From Serratia odorifera (GTDB lineage: Bacteria; Pseudomonadota; Gammaproteobacteria; Enterobacterales; Enterobacteriaceae), in NCBI RefSeq assembly GCF_900635445.1, contig NZ_LR134117.1, positions 1,426,001-1,490,000 of the forward strand: DNA of 64,000 nucleotides. Reading direction: 5' to 3'. The position numbers and the translations under genes were made by a program. Shown here piece after piece: positions 43,378-52,386 of this stretch. Numbering within the stretch: the first letter of the stretch is position 1; each line of letters begins with the position of its first letter. The notes beneath the pieces were generated by a model. The model saw nothing but the letters and a program-made list of their open reading frames with translations, had not been told where the DNA came from and did no database searches.

Positions 43378-44063
43378 CTAAAGCCATCCGCGCTCGGCGA
43401 AAGAGACACATTCACCCCGGCCAATCACCAAGTGATCGAGCACTCGGATCTCCAATAATTGACAGGCGTTCGCCACCTGTTCCGTAATCAGACGGTCGGC
43501 ATGACTGGGTTCGGCCTTACCCGAAGGATGATTATGCGCCAGAATGATCGCGGCCGCATTAGCCTTCAGCGCTTCGCGCACGATTTCCCTCGGGTGGACG
43601 ACGACGCTGCTGATGGTACCAGTAAACATCTCTTGATGGCGAATGACCCGGTGCTGGTTGGTCCAAAAACAACACCAGAAATACTTCGCGCTCGCGGGTG
43701 AGCCAGCAAACTTTGCAGGTAATGGCGGGTAACCTTTGGGTTCAGCAATGCGTTTTCCTGCGCCAATTGACAGGCAAAACAGCGGAAAGCCAGCTCCGAA
43801 ATGGCCTGCAGCTGACTGTAAGTGGCGTCACCCACGCCCTTCTGACTGCAAAACTGCGCATAATCCGCGGCAATCAACTGATGCAACGAACCAAACTGGA
43901 GCAACATTTGCTCCGCCCGCTGCATCACATGCACCCCGGGCAATCCGGTTCGCAGAAAAATCGCCAACAGCTCGACGTCCGACAAGGCCGCCGCGCCATC
44001 ACGCAACAGCTTTTCCCTTGGCGCCAGCTCCCCTGGCCATAACGACATATCCTCACAGCTCAT
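43378..44063 (-). CDS. radC: RadC/JAB-domain DNA repair-associated protein (two frameshifts as read)
   Basis: About 228 residues when joined. The N-terminal helix-hairpin-helix part (ELAPREKLLRDG... GVGDATYSQLQAISELA) and the C-terminal JAB metalloprotease-like part with AHNHPSG and IGRGECVSFAERGWL are in different frames. Two one-base gains explain this: 43696-43698 (GGG for GG) and 43660-43661 (GG for G). Correcting both restores HREREVFLVLFLDNQHRVIRHQEMF. The start at 44063 is chosen for GGAGG six bases upstream. The name is historical; a direct repair role is doubtful. Confidence 0.85.
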
Positions 44064-44248
44064 CATCGGCCTCCCTGACAGCGCCAAATCATGCCATGCC
44101 AACGATGGTGCAACGACAAGTGATTGATAACCTTGCGAGGCAACGCGCAAAGCCAGATGTAACGATTTGCACGCACCGCAGAAGCGCTCACCTGCCCGGC
44201 GGTTATGCTAAAATGGCCTATCCTTCGGTTTTCAATCGGACAATGATG

Positions 44249-45464
44249 ATGACGGGACTTTCCGGCAAACGTATTGTACTGGGCATTAGTGGCGGCATCG
44301 CTGCCTATAAATGTCCGGAACTGGTACGCCGTCTGCGAGACAGAGGCGCTGAGGTGCGCGTGGTGATGACGCATGCGGCCAAGGCATTTATTACCCCACT
44401 GACGCTACAGGCGGTGTCGGGTTATCCGGTGTCGGACGATCTGCTGGATCCCGCCGCGGAAGCCGCCATGGGTCACATCGAACTGGGCAAATGGGCCGAT
44501 CTGGTGATTCTGGCGCCGGCGACCGCCGATTTGCTGGCGCGCGTTGCCGCCGGTATGGCCAACGATCTGCTGACCACCGTTTGCCTGGCCACCGCCGCAC
44601 CGATCGCCGCAGCACCGGCCATGAATCAGCAGATGTACCGCGCCGCCGCAACCCAGGCAAACCTGCAAACGCTACAGGCGCGCGGCATGCTGCTGTGGGG
44701 GGCCGGACAGCGGTAACCAGGCCTGTGGCGACGTCGGCCCGGGCCGCATGCTGGATCCGCTGGATATTATCGATCTGGCGAACGCCTATTTTTCTGCGCC
44801 GCAGGATCTGACACATTTAAAGGTTATGATCACCGCTGGCCCTACGCGTGAAGCGCTGGATCCGGTACGGTTTATCACCAACCACAGCTCCGGCAAAATG
44901 GGTTTTGCCATTGCCGCCGCTGCCGCCGCGCGTGGCGCGCAGGTCACGCTGATTGCCGGGCCGGTCAGCCAACCGACACCGCCGGGAGTGACGCGCATTG
45001 ACGTCACCAGCGCGCTGGAAATGGAGCTCGCCGTACAGCAACGTGCGGCAGCACAAAACATTTTCATTGGCTGTGCTGCGGTGGCGGATTACCGCGCCGC
45101 CCAGATCGCCGACGAAAAAATAAAAAAACAGGGTGATGACATCACCCTCAAGATGGTAAAAAACCCCGACATTGTCGCCGGCGTTGGCGCAATGAACAAA
45201 AATCGGCCTTTTGTCGTTGGGTTTGCCGCCGAAACCCAGAATGTGGAAGAATACGCGCGACAAAAACTGGTGCGCAAGAAACTGGATTTAATCTGCGCCA
45301 ATGATGTATCGCTTGCAGGGCAGGGTTTCAACAGTGATACCAATGCATTGCATCTTTTTTGGCAGGATGGGGAAAAACGCCTGGCGCTCAGCGATAAGGC
45401 ACTCCTTGGCCAACGTTTAATAGACGAGATAGTCAGCCGTTATGATGAAAAAAATCGACGTTAA
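44249..45464 (+). CDS. coaBC: Bifunctional phosphopantothenoylcysteine decarboxylase/synthase (frameshifted as read)
   Basis: About 405 residues when joined (E. coli 406). The CoaC half has GISGGIAAYKCPELVRRLRD, the catalytic His in AMGHIELGKWADL and PAMNQQMYRAA; ACGDVGPGRML carries the essential Cys. The CoaB half has ITAGPTREALDPVRFI and the KxKK-like KIKK. The frame breaks at 44697-44702, where six G's should be five (WGPDSGNQACGD). Both halves are otherwise intact. The gene is essential for CoA synthesis, so this break is almost certainly a read error. It overlaps dut. Confidence 0.93.
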
Positions 45465-45900
45465 AATTCTCGACCCGCGTATCGGTCAGGATTTCCCATT
45501 ACCGACCTATGCCACGCCTGGCTCCGCCGGTCTTGATCTGCGCGCCTGCCTGGACAGTGCGGTGGAATTGGCTGCCGGTGAAACCACGCTGCTGCCTACC
45601 GGGCTGGCAATTCACATCGCCGACGCCAGCCTGGCTGCGGTGATCCTGCCACGCTCCGGTCTGGGCCATAAGCACGGCGTGGTGCTGGGTAATCTGGTGG
45701 GCCTGATTGATTCCGATTATCAGGGTCAACTGATGGTTTCCGTTTGGAACCGCGGGCAGAAATCGTTCACTATTGAACCCGGCGAACGCATCGCGCAGAT
45801 GGTTTTTGTGCCGGTCGTTCAGGCCGAATTCAACCTGGTGGAAGCGTTCGACGACAGTGAGCGCGGCGAAGGCGGCTTCGGCCATTCCGGGCGCCACTAG
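45442..45900 (+). CDS. dut: Deoxyuridine 5'-triphosphate nucleotidohydrolase
   Basis: 152 residues, matching E. coli. All five dUTPase motifs are visible: GSAGLDLRA, PRSGLGHKHG, GNLVGLIDSDYQG, PGERIAQMVFVPV and the C-terminal RGEGGFGHSGR. The trimer hydrolyses dUTP to dUMP, keeping uracil out of DNA. It begins 23 bases inside the coaBC end. The ATGATG start allows either Met. Confidence 0.97.
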   Translation: MMKKIDVKILDPRIGQDFPLPTYATPGSAGLDLRACLDSAVELAAGETTLLPTGLAIHIADASLAAVILPRSGLGHKHGVVLGNLVGLIDSDYQGQLMVSVWNRGQKSFTIEPGERIAQMVFVPVVQAEFNLVEAFDDSERGEGGFGHSGRH

Positions 45901-45922
45901 GCCCCGTTAGCACGTTACCCGG

Positions 45923-46040
45923 CAGGGAATGTCGCCAGGAACGTTGGCGTCCAGAGAGTACGATCTCCCTGCGACAGACGTCCTCGACAATGCGGCATCG
46001 CATGCCGGGCAACGCGGAGAATACCGGCCCAAAAGGGCCG
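45923..46040. other. Structured dut-slmA intergenic segment
   Basis: Three successive hairpins are visible in the 252-base gap: a nested CAGGGA/TCCCTG with CGCCA/TGGCG inside (45923-45971), CGGCAT-cgc-ATGCCG (45993-46007), and CGGCCC-AAAA-GGGCCG (46025-46040). There is no T-run and no coding frame. It could be a repeat or part of an mRNA leader of slmA. Confidence 0.4.
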
Positions 46041-46152
46041 TTGACCCCACACCGTAAAAAAGCTATCACATAAGCCGCACAGAGTTTGCTCTGGCGCGGC
46101 CGGTGCCGGGTTTTCGAAAGTCCAAGCCGTTTTAGCAAGGGTCTAATCAGAC

Positions 46153-46749
46153 ATGGCAGAAAAAGAAAATACCAAAAGGAATCGGCGCGAGGAGATTTTG
46201 CAGGCGTTAGCCCAGATGCTGGAATCCAGCGATGGCAGTCAGCGCATCACCACGGCAAAGCTGGCAGCAAACGTCGGTGTTTCCGAAGCCGCGCTTTACC
46301 GGCATTTTCCCAGCAAGACACGAATGTTTGACAGCCTGATCGAGTTTATTGAAGACAGCCTGATTACGCGCATCAACCTGATTCTTCAGGACGAGAAAGA
46401 GACTTTCAGTCGCCTGCGTCTGATTCTGCTGCTGGTTCTCGGGTTTGCCGAACGCAATCCTGGGTTGACGCGCATCATGACCGGTCATGCGCTGATGTTT
46501 GAACAGGATCGGCTGCAAGGCCGCATCAATCAGCTGTTTGAACGTATCGAGGCGCAGCTGCGCCAGGTACTTAAAGAGCGCAAGCTGCGGGAAGGCAAAG
46601 GGTTTATCGTGGACGAAACGCTACTGGCCAGCCAACTGCTGGCATTTTGCGAAGGCATGCTGTCGCGCTACGTACGTTCCGAATTCCGCTACCGCCCAAC
46701 GGAAGAGTTTGACGGACGCTGGCCGCTGCTGGCGGCTCAATTGCAATAA
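46153..46749 (+). CDS. slmA: Nucleoid-occlusion factor SlmA
   Basis: 198 residues, TetR family. An N-terminal helix-turn-helix (TAKLAANVGVSEAALYRHFPSKTRMF, about 36-61) binds chromosomal SBS sites, and the C-terminal helices contact FtsZ. It blocks Z-ring assembly over unsegregated DNA. It is near-identical to E. coli SlmA, and the order dut-slmA-pyrE is conserved. Confidence 0.97.
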   Translation: MAEKENTKRNRREEILQALAQMLESSDGSQRITTAKLAANVGVSEAALYRHFPSKTRMFDSLIEFIEDSLITRINLILQDEKETFSRLRLILLLVLGFAERNPGLTRIMTGHALMFEQDRLQGRINQLFERIEAQLRQVLKERKLREGKGFIVDETLLASQLLAFCEGMLSRYVRSEFRYRPTEEFDGRWPLLAAQLQ

Positions 46750-46752
46750 CAC

Positions 46753-46778
46753 AACGCCGGGCATGCCCGGCGTTTTTT
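46753..46778 (+). terminator. Terminator of slmA
   Basis: AACGCCGGGC-AT-GCCCGGCGTT is a perfect 10-bp stem followed by TTTTTAT. It lies between the convergent slmA and pyrE genes. Confidence 0.9.
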
Positions 46779-46796
46779 ATACCGTCAGCGCCTGAA

Positions 46797-47438
46797 TCAA
46801 ACGCCGTATTGCTCACGATAGGCGCGTACCGCCGCCAGGTGATCGGCCATTTCCGGTTTTTCTTCCAGATAGGCAATCAAATCCTTCAGCGTAACAATCG
46901 AAATCACTTTGCAGTGGTAATCACGTTCAACTTCCTGAATGGCAGAAATGTCGCCACGGCCGCGCTCCTGACGATCCAGCGAAATCAGCACCCCGGACAG
47001 GCTGGCGCCGCTGGCGCTGATGATTTCCATCGATTCGCGAATAGCGGTACCGGCGGTGATCACGTCATCCACCAGCATCACCCGACCTTGCAGTGGGCTA
47101 CCCACCAGCGACCCACCTTCACCATGGGTTTTGGCTTCTTTGCGGTTGAAGCAGTAAGGCACATCGCGCTGGTGGTGTTCAGCCAGCGCCACCGCGGTGG
47201 TGGTAGCAATCGGAATGCCCTTGTAGGCCGGGCCAAACAGCAGATCGAAGTCAATCGCGGAATCCACCAGCGCCTCGGCGTAAAAGCGCCCCAACAGCGC
47301 CAGATCGCGCCCGGTATTGAACAGGCCGGCGTTAAAGAAATACGGGCTGGTACGGCCGGATTTCAACGTGAACTCACCGAATTTCAATACCTGTTTGTTG
47401 AGCGCAAACTCGATAAACTGGCGCTGATAGGCTTTCAT
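46797..47438 (-). CDS. pyrE: Orotate phosphoribosyltransferase
   Basis: 213 residues (E. coli 213). The PRPP-binding loop is VMLVDDVITAGTA (about 120-132), with KEAKTHGEGG as the flexible catalytic loop. It makes OMP from orotate in pyrimidine synthesis. It is downstream of rph across a UTP-sensitive attenuator, so its expression depends on rph translation. Confidence 0.97.
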   Translation of the reverse strand: MKAYQRQFIEFALNKQVLKFGEFTLKSGRTSPYFFNAGLFNTGRDLALLGRFYAEALVDSAIDFDLLFGPAYKGIPIATTTAVALAEHHQRDVPYCFNRKEAKTHGEGGSLVGSPLQGRVMLVDDVITAGTAIRESMEIISASGASLSGVLISLDRQERGRGDISAIQEVERDYHCKVISIVTLKDLIAYLEEKPEMADHLAAVRAYREQYGV

Positions 47439-47491
47439 TACTGCTTCTCCTCGTTTGGTCTTGATTGATGCTGCGCCCGATCGGCGGGCGT

Positions 47492-47518
47492 AAAAAAGGC
47501 GACCTCTCGGTCGCCTTG
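47492..47518 (-). terminator. pyrE attenuator
   Basis: On the minus strand AAGGCGACC-gaga-GGTCGCCTT is followed by TTTTTT, 54 bases before the pyrE start. It lies directly after the rph stop. In E. coli the same structure is bypassed when ribosomes translating rph follow RNA polymerase closely at low UTP. Confidence 0.9.
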
Positions 47519-47522
47519 AAAA

Positions 47523-48240
47523 TTAGTCTGCCAACGCCGCTTTCTGCGCCTGGAAGATGGTTTCGATGCCTCCTCGAGCCAGCGCCAGCAACGCCAGCAG
47601 CTCGTCATGGCTGAACGGCTCGCCCTCGGCGGTGCCCTGCACCTCAATCATACGGCCGTCTTCCATCATCACCACGTTCATGTCGGTTTCGGCGGCGGAA
47701 TCTTCTACATACTCCAGATCGCACAACGCCTCGCCGTTCACGATACCCACCGACACCGCTGCCACCATGCCTTTCATCGGGTTCGCTTTCAGCTTGCCGG
47801 CCGCCACCAGCGCATTCAGCGCATCGGCCAAGGCGACGCAGGCGCCGGTGATCGATGCGGTACGCGTGCCGCCATCCGCCTGCAATACGTCACAGTCGGA
47901 GGGTAATGGTGAACTCACCGAGCTTTTTCAAATCGACCGCCGCACGCAGCGAACGAGCGATCAGACGCTGGATTTCCAGCGTGCGCCCACCCTGCTTGCC
48001 TTTGGCAGCTTCGCGCGCATTACGGCTGTGGGTAGAGCGCGGCAGCATGCCGTATTCCGCGGTGATCCAACCCTGGCCCTGACCTTTCAGAAAGCGCGGA
48101 ACGCCATCTTCAACCGTGGCGGTGCACAAAACCTTGGTATCGCCAAACTCAACCAGCACTGAACCTTCAGCGTGTTTCGTGTAGTGACGGGTGAGTGTCA
48201 GGGGGCGAACGTGTTGTGGTGCTCTGCCAGCAGGACGCAT
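47523..48240 (-). CDS. rph: Ribonuclease PH (frameshifted as read)
   Basis: About 238 residues when joined. RNase PH trims tRNA 3' ends with phosphate. The first 115 codons (MRPAGRAPQHVRPLTLTRHY to LGEFTITL) and the rest (DCDVLQADGGTRTASITGA to QKAALAD) are in different frames. An extra base at 47898-47899 (GG for G on the plus strand) accounts for it. If real, translation would stop about 370 bases before the pyrE attenuator. Confidence 0.9.
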
Positions 48241-48275
48241 GGGCTTTCTCCGCTTTAATTCATCATTGGCTGCGC

Positions 48276-48331
48276 ATTATACGGGCTTCGTGACGTTATG
48301 CCTATCCTGCCTGCGGACGCGACGCTATAAT
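48276..48331. promoter_or_regulatory. Divergent -10 elements of rph and yicC
   Basis: TATAAT occurs on the plus strand at 48326-48331 (yicC, 33 bp before its start) and on the minus strand at 48276-48281 (rph, 36 bp before its start). No good -35 hexamer is visible for either. Confidence 0.55.
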
Positions 48332-48363
48332 CGATTCATCTTTTCTTCTACGGGTACGCACAA

Positions 48364-49227
48364 ATGATCCGCAGCATGACCGCCTACGCCCGGCGTGAAA
48401 TCAAGGGTGAATGGGGCAGCGCAGCTTGGGAGCTGCGTTCCGTTAACCAACGCTATCTCGAAACCTATATCCGCTTGCCGGAACAATTTCGCAGCCTGGA
48501 GCCAGTGATCCGCGAACGTATTCGCGCCCGGCTGACGCGCGGCAAAGTGGAATGCAACCTGCGTTTTGAACTGGATCCCAGCGCGCAAAGTTCGCTACTG
48601 CTCAACGAAAAGCTGGCCAAACAGCTGGTAGAAGCGGCCAACTGGGTAAAAATGCAGAGCGACGAAGGGGAAATCAATCCCATCGACGTACTGCGCTGGC
48701 CTGGCGTGATGTCCGCTCAGGAGCAGGATCTGGACGCCATCAGCGCCCAACTGATGCAGGCGCTGGACGGTGCGCTGGATGACTTTATCGCCGCACGCGA
48801 AAGCGAAGGCACCGCGCTGAAGGCACTGATCGAGCAGCGTCTGGACGGTGTCAGTGGCGAAGTGAGCAAAGTGCGTGCCCAGATGCCCAATATTCTACAA
48901 TGGCAACGCGAGCGCTTGGTCAGCAAGCTGGAAGAAGCGCAGGTACAGCTGGAAAGCACCCGTCTCGAGCAGGAACTGGTGCTGATGGCACAGCGCATTG
49001 ACGTCGCCGAAGAGCTGGATCGACTTGACGCGCATGTGAAAGAAACGCACAACATCCTGAAGAAAAAAGAAGCCGTCGGCCGTCGTCTGGACTTTATGAT
49101 GCAAGAGTTCAACCGCGAATCGAACACCCTGGCGTCTAAATCAATCAATGCCGAGGTCACCACCTCCGCGATTGAACTGAAAGTGCTGATCGAACAGATG
49201 CGCGAGCAGATTCAGAACATCGAGTAA
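48364..49227 (+). CDS. yicC: YicC-family endoribonuclease
   Basis: 287 residues, as in E. coli. The N-terminal YicC domain begins MIRSMTAYARREIKGEWGSAAWELRSVNQRYLE, and the C-terminal DUF1732 part has EELDRLDAHVKE and EAVGRRLDFMMQEFNREANT-like residues (here ESNTLASK). E. coli YicC is an endoribonuclease acting on sRNA such as RyhB. It is divergent from rph. Confidence 0.95.
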   Translation: MIRSMTAYARREIKGEWGSAAWELRSVNQRYLETYIRLPEQFRSLEPVIRERIRARLTRGKVECNLRFELDPSAQSSLLLNEKLAKQLVEAANWVKMQSDEGEINPIDVLRWPGVMSAQEQDLDAISAQLMQALDGALDDFIAARESEGTALKALIEQRLDGVSGEVSKVRAQMPNILQWQRERLVSKLEEAQVQLESTRLEQELVLMAQRIDVAEELDRLDAHVKETHNILKKKEAVGRRLDFMMQEFNRESNTLASKSINAEVTTSAIELKVLIEQMREQIQNIE

Positions 49228-49246
49228 CCCGCCTCGCGGTTCATAT

Positions 49247-49274
49247 GCCCGCACTGGAAGGTGCGGGCTTTTTA
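49247..49274 (+). terminator. Terminator of yicC
   Basis: GCCCGCAC (49247-49254) and GTGCGGGC (49261-49268) pair, followed by TTTTTATT. Confidence 0.9.
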
Positions 49275-49291
49275 TTGCCGCTGGCGCCCCG

Positions 49292-49702
49292 TCAGAACTC
49301 TTGTTGGCTGGGTCGCAATACAATCTCGTTAATATCCACTTCCGCAGGCTGTTCGATCGCATACGCCACGGCACGCGCAACCGAATCCGCCGGGATCGCC
49401 TGCTGGTAAAATTCCTGCACGAACTGCGAACTGTCGGCGTCCGAGCTGCCAAACTTCAATTCGGAGTCCACCGCACCCGGGCAAATCGTCGTGGTGCGGA
49501 TATGCGCTCCTACCTCATGGCGCAACCCTTCAGAAATGGCGCGCACGGCAAATTTGGTGCCGCTGTAAACCGTCCCCCCAGGGCTGAAGACCTTCACGCC
49601 GGCCACCGAAGAAACTTTAATGAAATGGCCGCCGTTTTGTCGCTCGAATACCGGCAGCGCCGCCGCGATACCGTACAACACTCCCTTGATGTTGATGTTG
49701 AT
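49292..49702 (-). pseudogene. 5'-truncated short-chain dehydrogenase/reductase
   Basis: The frame keeps the C-terminal 137 residues of a classical SDR: ININIKGVLYGIAAALPVF, the serine in KVSSVAG, the YxxxK pair in VYSGTKFAV, CPGAVDSEL and a typical C-terminus ending LRPSQQEF. The N-terminal Rossmann half with its TGxxxGIG is missing. Upstream codons (to 49822) do not resemble an SDR. The gap to nupC is only about 100 bases, so a deletion removed the 5' end. It is unlikely to encode an active enzyme. The original substrate is unknown. Confidence 0.7.
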
Positions 49703-49918
49703 GGGGGATGCCGTTGTCCCTGCCAGGCGGATACCGCGTCGGCTGGGATAACTGATTTTATTTATGAAAAACCAAAGAATTCGCACCGGCAATGACAAAC
49801 GGCGCGGCCTATGGCCCGGCAATAGTATTTTGTTCTAATTATCACTCAGAGTAATGAAAGGCGGCGCAAGCTGTGGCTAAATATCGTTTTTCTAGCCCGC
49901 TTGTTGTACGGACTCTGT

Positions 49919-51103
49919 ATGTCGCAAATTTTGCAATTCCTTTTGGCGCTGGTGGTGATTATTGCCCTGGCGCTGCTGGTCAGTCATGACCGCAGAAAAA
50001 TTCGCCCACGTTATATTCTGCAATTGTTAGCGATCGAAGGCGCTCTGGCCTATTTCTTCCTGCACTCCGCCAGCGGTTTAAGCGTGATTAAATCCATCGC
50101 CGGTTTCTTCGAACTGCTGCTGACCTATGCTGCGCAAGGTTCCGAATTCGTGTTTGGCGGTATGAGCAAGGAAGGACTGTCATTTATCTTCCTGGGCGTA
50201 TTGTGCCCAATAATCTTTATTTCCGCACTGATCGGTATTCTGCAGCATTTTCGCATTCTGCCTTTGATTATCCGCCTGGTCGGTACCCTGCTGTCGAAAG
50301 TGAACGGCATGGGCAAGTTGGAGTCCTTCAATGCGGTCAGCACCCTGGTGCTAGGCCAGTCGGAAAACTTTATCGCCTATAAAGGCATTATTGGCGATAT
50401 CTCGCCACGCCGTATGTACACCATGGCCGCCACGGCTATGTCGACGGTGTCGATGTCGATCGTTGGCGCCTATATGGCGATGATCGATGCGCAGTACGTG
50501 GTTGCCGCGCTGGTGCTGAACATGTTCAGTACCTTTATTATCCTGTCGATTATCAATCCCTATCAACAGGATGATGAACCCGAACTGAAGCTCAACAAGC
50601 TGCATGAAGATCAAAGCTTCTTTGAAATGCTGGGGGAATACATTCTGGCGGGATTCAAGATCGCGATGATTATTGCCGCCATGCTGATCGGCTTTATCGC
50701 GCTGATTGCCGCGGTCAACGCCATTTTCGCGGCGATATTCGGCATCAGCTTCCAGCAAATTCTGGGCTATGTGTTCTACCCGTTGGCATGGCTGATTGGC
50801 ATTCCAGCTCACGACGCCTTACAGGCCGGCAGCATCATGGCGACCAAGCTGGTTGCCAACGAGTTTGTCGCGATGATCGAACTGAAAAAGATTGCGGCGG
50901 AAATGAGCCCGCGCGGCGTGGGCATTCTGTCGGTGTTCCTGGTGTCATTTGCCAACTTTGCCTCAATCGGCATCGTCGCCGGCGCCATCAAAGGCCTGAA
51001 TGAACAGCAGGGCAACGTGGTTTCCCGCTTTGGCCTGAAACTGGTTTATGGCTCCACGCTGGTCAGTCTGCTTTCCGCAGCGATTGCCGGGCTGGTGTTG
51101 TAA
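49919..51103 (+). CDS. nupC: Concentrative nucleoside transporter NupC
   Basis: 394 residues from the ATG at 49919 (E. coli NupC 400). It has about eight to ten hydrophobic helices. The CNT-family segments LCPIIFISALIGILQHFRILP, NGMGKLESFNAVSTLVLGQSENFIAYK and MYTMAATAMSTVSMSIVGAYM are almost those of E. coli NupC. It is a proton-driven nucleoside symporter in the inner membrane. It is not in the E. coli position, so the locus is Serratia-specific. A GGCCCGTGAA/TTCACGGGCC hairpin (51113-51135) follows. Confidence 0.93.
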   Translation: MSQILQFLLALVVIIALALLVSHDRRKIRPRYILQLLAIEGALAYFFLHSASGLSVIKSIAGFFELLLTYAAQGSEFVFGGMSKEGLSFIFLGVLCPIIFISALIGILQHFRILPLIIRLVGTLLSKVNGMGKLESFNAVSTLVLGQSENFIAYKGIIGDISPRRMYTMAATAMSTVSMSIVGAYMAMIDAQYVVAALVLNMFSTFIILSIINPYQQDDEPELKLNKLHEDQSFFEMLGEYILAGFKIAMIIAAMLIGFIALIAAVNAIFAAIFGISFQQILGYVFYPLAWLIGIPAHDALQAGSIMATKLVANEFVAMIELKKIAAEMSPRGVGILSVFLVSFANFASIGIVAGAIKGLNEQQGNVVSRFGLKLVYGSTLVSLLSAAIAGLVL

Positions 51104-51143
51104 CGCGCAAGTGGCCCGTGAACGATTCACGGGCCAAGCTTGA

Positions 51144-51587
51144 TTAAAATGCCACACAAACCGGCGCATCAACGCGCATAACCGAATCCTGCGAGAATTG
51201 CTGTTTATAACTCGTACGCAGCGCCTCGATATCGCCTTCGCTTGCTGTGCCGGGCATATGAATCAACACCAATGCCTTGCTGTTTTCGCGCACCAGTTGT
51301 CCCTCGTGACCTAACCATTGACCACGAGCGTCAAATACCGATAACCCCTGCTTGAAGCGCGGCGTCACTTGCCGGTCGACAAAACTCTGCCATTCTTGCC
51401 CGCTAAGCGCCGGACCATGCGGTCGGTTGAGACCAAAATACAGCGTGGTTTGCACCATCGGTTCACCCGTTACACAGCGTGCCTGCGAGGAAGGCGCAGA
51501 CAGCGGCGTGGAGCTGGACGCAACACAGCCAGCAAGTAATAACGCTGCACCGACGGTGGTCAGCCAGGTCAAGGTCTTTACCATCAT
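51144..51587 (-). CDS. DUF3574 domain lipoprotein
   Basis: 147 residues. A lipoprotein signal ends in LLAGC (lipobox cysteine at residue 21), so it should be anchored in the envelope. The rest fits DUF3574: TTLYFGLNRPHGPALSGQEWQSFVD and GQWLGHEGQLVRENSKALVLIHM. The function is unknown. It is convergent with nupC and divergent from yicG. Confidence 0.85.
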   Translation of the reverse strand: MMVKTLTWLTTVGAALLLAGCVASSSTPLSAPSSQARCVTGEPMVQTTLYFGLNRPHGPALSGQEWQSFVDRQVTPRFKQGLSVFDARGQWLGHEGQLVRENSKALVLIHMPGTASEGDIEALRTSYKQQFSQDSVMRVDAPVCVAF

Positions 51588-51768
51588 ATTTCCTTATGCG
51601 CTAATATTGCTTCACGCGCCATAAAGCACCCTGACAGGGCAGTGCGGCGCAATATAAATAAAATAAACTAATCCGAAATTTAATCAGTTAGAAAAACTCA
51701 GTGGCGATATGACGTCGTGCTCGTTACTCTTCAGATTACGACTTACTCTTGTCCTCAGCGAAGCCCTC

Positions 51769-52386
51769 ATGTTATTGAGCATTCTTTATATCATTGGAAT
51801 CACTGCCGAAGCCATGACCGGTGCACTCGCCGCTGGACGCCGCCAAATGGACATGTTTGGCGTAATCTTTATCGCCTCTGCCACCGCTATCGGCGGCGGT
51901 TCGGTACGTGACATGCTGCTCGGTCATTATCCGCTGAGCTGGGTCAAACATCCTGAATACATTGTGATTGTTGCCATCGCCGCGATCGTTACCACCTGGC
52001 TTGCCCCGCTGATGCGTCACTTACGCCGCCTGTTCCTGGTGCTGGATGCCGTCGGCTTGATAGTGTTTTCCATCATTGGCGCACAAGTAGCCCTGGATAT
52101 GGGGCACGGGCCGATCATTGCCGCCATTGCCGCGGTAATCACCGGCGTATTTGGCGGCGTACTGCGTGATATGTTTTGCAATCGCATCCCTTTGGTTTTT
52201 CAAAAAGAAATTTATGCCGGCATCGCCTTTGCCGCCGCCTGGCTGTACATCGGCCTGCTTCACCTGAGCCTGCCGCATAATGTGGTGGTGATCATCACGC
52301 TGGTCGCCGGTTTAAGCGCCCGTCTGATCGCACTGCGTTTTCGTCTGGGTCTGCCGGTATTCAATTACCAGCATCACGATCACTGA
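51769..52386 (+). CDS. yicG: Membrane protein YicG (TRIC / UPF0126 family)
   Basis: 205 residues from the ATG at 51769, exactly the E. coli length; upstream codons to 51709 lack support. Two homologous three-helix units carry GGGSVRDMLLGHYP and GVFGGVLRDMF. Members are trimeric channels, proposed to conduct potassium or glycine. It is convergent with ligB, overlapping its stop by 7 bases. Confidence 0.94.
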   Translation: MLLSILYIIGITAEAMTGALAAGRRQMDMFGVIFIASATAIGGGSVRDMLLGHYPLSWVKHPEYIVIVAIAAIVTTWLAPLMRHLRRLFLVLDAVGLIVFSIIGAQVALDMGHGPIIAAIAAVITGVFGGVLRDMFCNRIPLVFQKEIYAGIAFAAAWLYIGLLHLSLPHNVVVIITLVAGLSARLIALRFRLGLPVFNYQHHDH

